A stretch of DNA of 64,000 nucleotides from Pezicula radicicola. Lineage: Eukaryota; Ascomycota; Leotiomycetes; Helotiales; Dermateaceae. The notes under the pieces were generated by a model. The model was not told the DNA's origin, searched no databases, and saw only the letters and a program-made list of their open reading frames with translations. The DNA lies in assembly GCA_003008705.1 (NCBI GenBank), contig PDUO01000025.1, positions 65,709 to 129,708 on the forward strand. Reading direction: 5' to 3'. The stretch's first letter is position 1; every line of letters starts with the position of its first letter. This document shows positions 59,558 to 64,000 of this stretch, one piece after another. The translations under genes and the position numbers were made by a program.

Positions 59558-60979
59558 TCCGTTTTATTGCCTTCGAAGTCACATCACGTCACATTTTTTA
59601 TCTTCTTGTATATATCAAGCAAGCTGGAGTTGGGGGAGTAGAAGTTGGGAAAATTTAGTAGACAGCTGGTTAAGCCGGTCTCTCTGTTTCTTTACATTAT
59701 CATAGCTCGGCAATTTTTGCCTGACTTTCCAATGAGAAATCCTCTTGGAAAAACTTTACATACACCTGCTTCTTGCGAATTCGCAGCTAATAAGTGTACT
59801 ATTCTTTTGCCCATACAATTCATAGCGATTAATCTACTTAACAAAAGTGATAACTTTACAGTCATCAGCATTATCAATACAAGGAGAGTAAAATGTTATT
59901 CTTAACAAAAATATTTGGCTGTAGAGGATACTAGATAAGATGAATATAGCTTGGTGCAGGCCATATGGAAACACCTAAGTATATTACTTTTTCTCTGTGG
60001 CGATTGCCAACGTTCCTTGTTAATACGACCTCTGTTATCATTTAAATATGTTTTGCTAGTACTTTGTAGTTCCTTATTATACTTAAGTTTACAATACATA
60101 GGACTGTCACCTGACTCAGGAAATCTTTTTGGCTTTGGTCAAACACTGTTTCTAAACTGCAGTCAAAAGGAGCAACTAGTTTTATGAGATGTACTTGATT
60201 TGTTGACAAGGTAAAAAGGTATGTCATGTAGGATGTCACATGTCAAGCATCCTGCACATTGCACTTCAATAATACAATTAAAAGTCAAAATGGATACCCG
60301 CATCCATGGGTTTTCAGGTCAGCTCACGGGTACCCGTTGGGCTCTTGGCACTACCCATGAGCACCCATTCCGCACTCTACATGCAATGTTCGATAGCTAA
60401 TACAAACAGACCGAAGAACCGCAACGACACAGCGTCAGAAGATTAAAGAAGTGGAGTCCAAAGCCAAGTCGACTCGGACAAGTAACAAATATATGGGAAA
60501 TAGAAGAGGAGGAACTACTGGCGCAAAACGAAGCCGAGTGACTCGAGCCTTAATCTATTTATTTGTTGTCATACTATTTTAGATTGTTAACGAATTATAG
60601 CTCTTAGTTTATTAAATAAGATTATTATTTTACAAAAATATCTGTCTAAACTTTAGATTCGACTCACAAGCCCCCTATGTCAAAGGTTATTTCTTAGGCG
60701 AGACTTGATAGAACTAAGGTTTGTTCTGCTGCATACACGTTCATTCTGTATCAAATAAATTCCATTTGTGTTATTCTAGAACTTTATGTACACTTGCTAC
60801 TTATAGCTATGCTTCTCAAAATATAATAACTACTTAAATGTCCATGGATTTATTGATTCACAAGCATCGTAGTTTAAGACATTGAAGTCTTGATATGATA
60901 ACAAGAAAAATAGAACAGATGTTATTATTGATTAATTAGAAATGACCTTTTCCTTGAAATTTATCCCAAGTTTTAAACC
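59558..60979. other. Intergenic, repeat-like patch
   Basis: Around 60290-60380 there is a cluster of gggtaccc/cccatg words (ggatacccgcatccatgg, cgggtacccgttgggctc), like those in decayed hAT-type elements. A short open stretch to 60540 encodes RRLKKWSPKPSRLGQ. No intact gene was found. Confidence 0.4.
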
Positions 60980-62306
60980 TCAAGACATATTTTCCCATAA
61001 CTCCTCAACCCCCCTACCCATAATATCCATTATTTCCTCTTCAGTCTCACTCCTCGTGATAAGAGCATTGACATCTTCCTTCGCAAGTTCAACTATCCTT
61101 GGTTAGCTCGAGTATCGAAGATATAAGATAATTTTACTAACCATGACAATAGACAGCTGCACGTTTTCCACTAAACATAGCATGCGGTACATTTGTAGCC
61201 CCATTATTATTAGCATCACCAACAGCAAAAACACCATTAACACGAGTTCTTGTATTAGAATCAACCACCATCTTATTAGAGACAATCTCAACACCAAGAT
61301 CCTGTCCAAGAAGCGAGGTCTGTCTGTACGAAAAGTCCGTCATGAAAGCACTTCTCTGTACCGTTTTTCCATCCATGAACACGACCTCGAAAAGATCATG
61401 TTCAGCAGTAGCATCCGGTCCATCGACAACATCACTATCCTGAATCCTGGTGATATTTTTGATTATGCGGTCATCGATGTCGACTTCATAGGCATCCAAT
61501 TGTTGCCTCCAAACTGGATTCTTCGCGTCCAGAGCCGCGACTATTGTAGCATTGGCATGACTACCATTCGTAAAGAGAATGATGTCCTTGTTCAAGGTCT
61601 CAACTTCTAGGACGTCGCCTACGGTACGGTCAATTGGTCCAAGGATTCCAAATGGTTGATCTCGATGCTCATAGCCGTCACACCAGGGACACCAGTAAAT
61701 CCCTTTGCCGAAGTTTTCTTGTAGCCCGGGTGTTTCGGGGAGAACATCTGTACAGCCGGTTCCGAGTATGACTTTGCGTCCTTTGTAGGTCCTTCCCGTG
61801 GTATCTGTTGCCATGAAGTATGGTCCATTTGTTCCGTTTATTTGAACAATGGTTTTCACAGTTGCATTGGCCTATAATAGATCTCCGTGTTAATTTACGT
61901 TTACTTGCTCCAGATTATAGAGAGAGGTGATTCCGAGAGATTTAATACGTACCATAGTGGCCGTCGGATATTTTTTGATACCTTGTCGAGCAGCATATCG
62001 AAATGCAGCAGGTACTGCTCCATCGCTACCAATTACATCATGCATATGTCGTGTCGCCGCATTACGATATTCTCCCGAATCAAGAAGAATTGCTTTTCTT
62101 CTGACCCGAACCAGTCCACTCAAAGCACTAAGCCCTGATGGACCACCACCGATGACAAGGACATCGAAGTCGACGTGTGGTACGCGTGTTCTGTTTGTCA
62201 AGGGAGATCTGTTTGTCAAGGGAGATCTGTTTGTCAAGGGAGATGAAGCGACGTTGTGGAAAAGTAAGAACATTAAGCATAGTCTGGCAAAATTGAGAAG
62301 AGCCAT
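60980..62306 (-). CDS. Secreted thioredoxin-reductase-like FAD oxidoreductase (GliT-like)
   Basis: I read three exons: 62306-61953, 61871-61142 and 61092-60980. Phases agree and give 398 aa. A signal peptide (MALLNFARLCLMFLLFHNVAS) is followed by three tandem PLTNR(S/T) hexapeptides. FAD is bound by DVLVIGGGPSGLSALSG and by RVNGVFAVGDANNNGATN. The redox disulfide is WCPWCDGYEH (Cys179 and Cys182), the CxxC of the thioredoxin-reductase/dithiol-oxidase family. The classical NADPH-binding GxGxxA motif is not evident between them (PFGILGPIDRTVGD), as in GliT-type dithiol oxidases, which use oxygen. It may form disulfides in a secreted metabolite or protein. No gliotoxin-type synthetase is in the window. 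Its neighbour is the G1 protease gene. Confidence 0.85.
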
Positions 62307-63917
62307 GTTTTGACACAGCGAAATTTCCTGGCGCTTGTTCAGTTCTTAGGGAAAAGGGAATCAAGAGATGTGAAAAATAAATTCTTTCGAGGAAAATGAC
62401 TGTTACTTGTACACACCCCGGAAAATGTTGTTGATCTCACTTTACAGTTACTTGGCGACTGCCAATTAAACTAAACAGCGGATCAAAAGTTATTCTGTTG
62501 TTGTGTTACCATTGCGTTGGGGAAAATTAAACAAAGGATATCATATCATTGGGCACATGTGCAAAGCATGAAGTTTTATTCTCTGTTGAAATATGCGTGG
62601 AAAACCAGAAATGTACTAAGATAATCAAGTAATCCTTTGCTTGCTTGTAGTAATGATGCATAGTCCCACCCACCAAAGTATCAACCCGGCAAGATTTCTC
62701 GAAAACGCATTGTTCAGAGACCAATTAAAGCATTCAAAAGTTCTCCTCTTTTTGCTCTTCCCTTCCTGTCATCAATTTTCATGTTGACGATCGATTTGGG
62801 GAAGGGGAAAATGTGGGGAATTCTTTGTTTTTGTCTCGCCAAGATGAAGTAAGGGAGATCCAGATGAGTAGATTTCATTGCAGATCCTACCTCGTGACAT
62901 GGCTTCAACCTTAAAAGTGTTATGGTAGCCATTAAGGTTATTTACATTTTAGTTGAGATGTAATTAACTTCAGAGGTCGCCCACCACTGGCATTACTACC
63001 ACGGTCCTTGTTATGCTTATATCAGCAAAGTAATCCAAACAAGTCCATACACTTCTTAGTTCAACACTCTTGCATCAGATTTGTGAAAAAGAAGATCTAA
63101 TCACTGCATCATGCCTAGTATCAGCATTATTCCACAGCGTTTGCATCTTCTTAGAAGGTTAGTATTAGGAAGTCTTTCAATTCTTTGTATTTGAATTGTT
63201 AGTGATGTTTAGTGGAAGAAAGTAGAGGGAACAAAAGGAAACATTCTGAGTACTATCAAAACCGAAGCATTCTTTTTACTTCGAAAAGTACAAGAAGACA
63301 AACCTTCAGACACAGAACCCTGTAGCATAAAATCATAACGCTCTTTTCACTTTTTCTCGGCTCATCATACAAAGTAAGAAGTAACCTTTCAATGTATCTG
63401 CAGCTCTGCTTGCCGCAGAGTCCCTTTGAAAATTAAAGATGACGGATAGAATTCTTTGATAATTTAAAGGTTGGTTTTAGTGTGTAATAAGTTCCAACGA
63501 CCATTGACTAAAATTTTCAAGAGTGACTGGGATCAACATCGACGTCACTGTGTACTTCTCCGACACTTAAATTTTTTGCAGACTAGGTACATAAAGTGAA
63601 GGTAGAAGTAAATATTGTCTCTGAGGGCAATTTGATATGTATTAACTTTGTGCTAAAATAAAAAAGTTGTTTGTCTGTGAGTAGAATATCTAATAGACAA
63701 AGACGCGCAACCTAAGCTGCTGTTACGTCAGATGAATAGCTAACAGTAGCCAATGATTTCTATCAAGAAACTTAGCACTACTATCACACAAATGGCTTTA
63801 TTGGGAAGTTATATATAGGCAGAGGTGGTAAGAACTGGGAAATATATCAGATACCAACCTTCCGCAACACAAAAGAAATAAAAAATATCCATCCACGACC
63901 TTCGCAATTGCCACAAA
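62307..63917. other. Intergenic, no gene established
   Basis: A possible short coding start at 63111 (MPSISIIPQRLHLLRR, then a GTTAGT donor) could not be extended. A TATA-like run (atatatagg) lies near 63810, 100 bases before the ATG at 63918. Nothing else was found. Confidence 0.4.
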
Positions 63918-64000
63918 ATGAGTTCAATCAACGGAAACACAACCCACCACAAACTCCCAGTCATTCTTATGGTTGACGGCAAACGAGTCAACGAACTATG
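63918..64000 (+). CDS. 5' end of a gene running out of the window
   Basis: ATG at 63918 follows a TATA-like box and a CACAAA context. The visible start is MSSINGNTTHHKLPVILMV and DGKRVNEL. No signal peptide is evident and the product cannot be named. Confidence 0.45.
   Translation, partial: MSSINGNTTHHKLPVILMVDGKRVNEL

Noticed and set aside
60290..60540. hAT transposon remnant
   Set aside because: Only short gggtaccc words and a 30-codon basic stretch remain; there are no transposase motifs or clear ends.

Overview
The window looks like nuclear DNA of a filamentous ascomycete (Pezizomycotina). Genes are intron-rich, with 50-85 nt introns that use GTAAGT-type donors and CTAAC/CTGAC-type branch sites. 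The products are typical fungal families: SAT4/PTH11-like rhodopsin-domain protein, GH55, GH78 and GH28 enzymes, expansin-like protein, G1 (eqolisin) protease, fungal APH, F-box, DHA2-type MFS, an NB-ARC (NLR-like) protein and a Zn2Cys6 cluster. A+T-rich blocks look RIP-mutated. A Leotiomycetes-type genome is my guess from this gene mix, but nothing seen proves it. No rRNA, tRNA, CRISPR or organellar signature was found. There is one ambiguous base near 199 and one at 51089.

Layout. 1-3188: A+T-rich repeat decay and low-complexity DNA. 3189-11467: an unrecognised gene family, with an intact 3-exon gene, a frameshifted neighbour and a 4-exon paralogue. A SAT4/PTH11-like membrane protein (minus) and a minisatellite between inverted arms lie among them. 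11468-14596: gene-poor. 14597-23568: a 1427-aa secreted GH55-type glucanase with a long stalk and Cys-rich tail (minus), a 719-bp element with 71-bp terminal inverted repeats, a secreted protein (plus) and an F-box protein (minus). 26587-29348: an APH-fold kinase-like gene and a small gene. 30339-37807: a pectin-type cell-wall locus with GH78 alpha-L-rhamnosidase, expansin-like protein and a GH28 enzyme. 41060-47624: a very large NLR-like gene. 49266-50936: a broken MFS transporter. 52191-54535: a six-segment membrane protein and a DUF7587-like gene. 58445-62306: a G1 glutamic protease and a secreted thioredoxin-reductase-like flavoprotein. A last gene starts at 63918 and runs off the window.

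The most unusual locus is 41060-47624. With splice phases that agree across seven introns, one reading frame joins a ubiquitin-like N-terminus, an NB-ARC ATPase whose P-loop lysine is a glutamate, and a Zn2Cys6 zinc cluster. The coding frame continues 164 codons past a TAG, through a second TAG. Two copies of one MITE family mark the locus, one inside an intron and one just after the final stop. The nearby MFS gene is also cut by a single TAG. All three TAGs are explicable as CpA-to-TpA transitions, as RIP would make. I infer an NLR-type allorecognition or immunity locus undergoing mutation. The expression and function of the fused product are not established by sequence alone.
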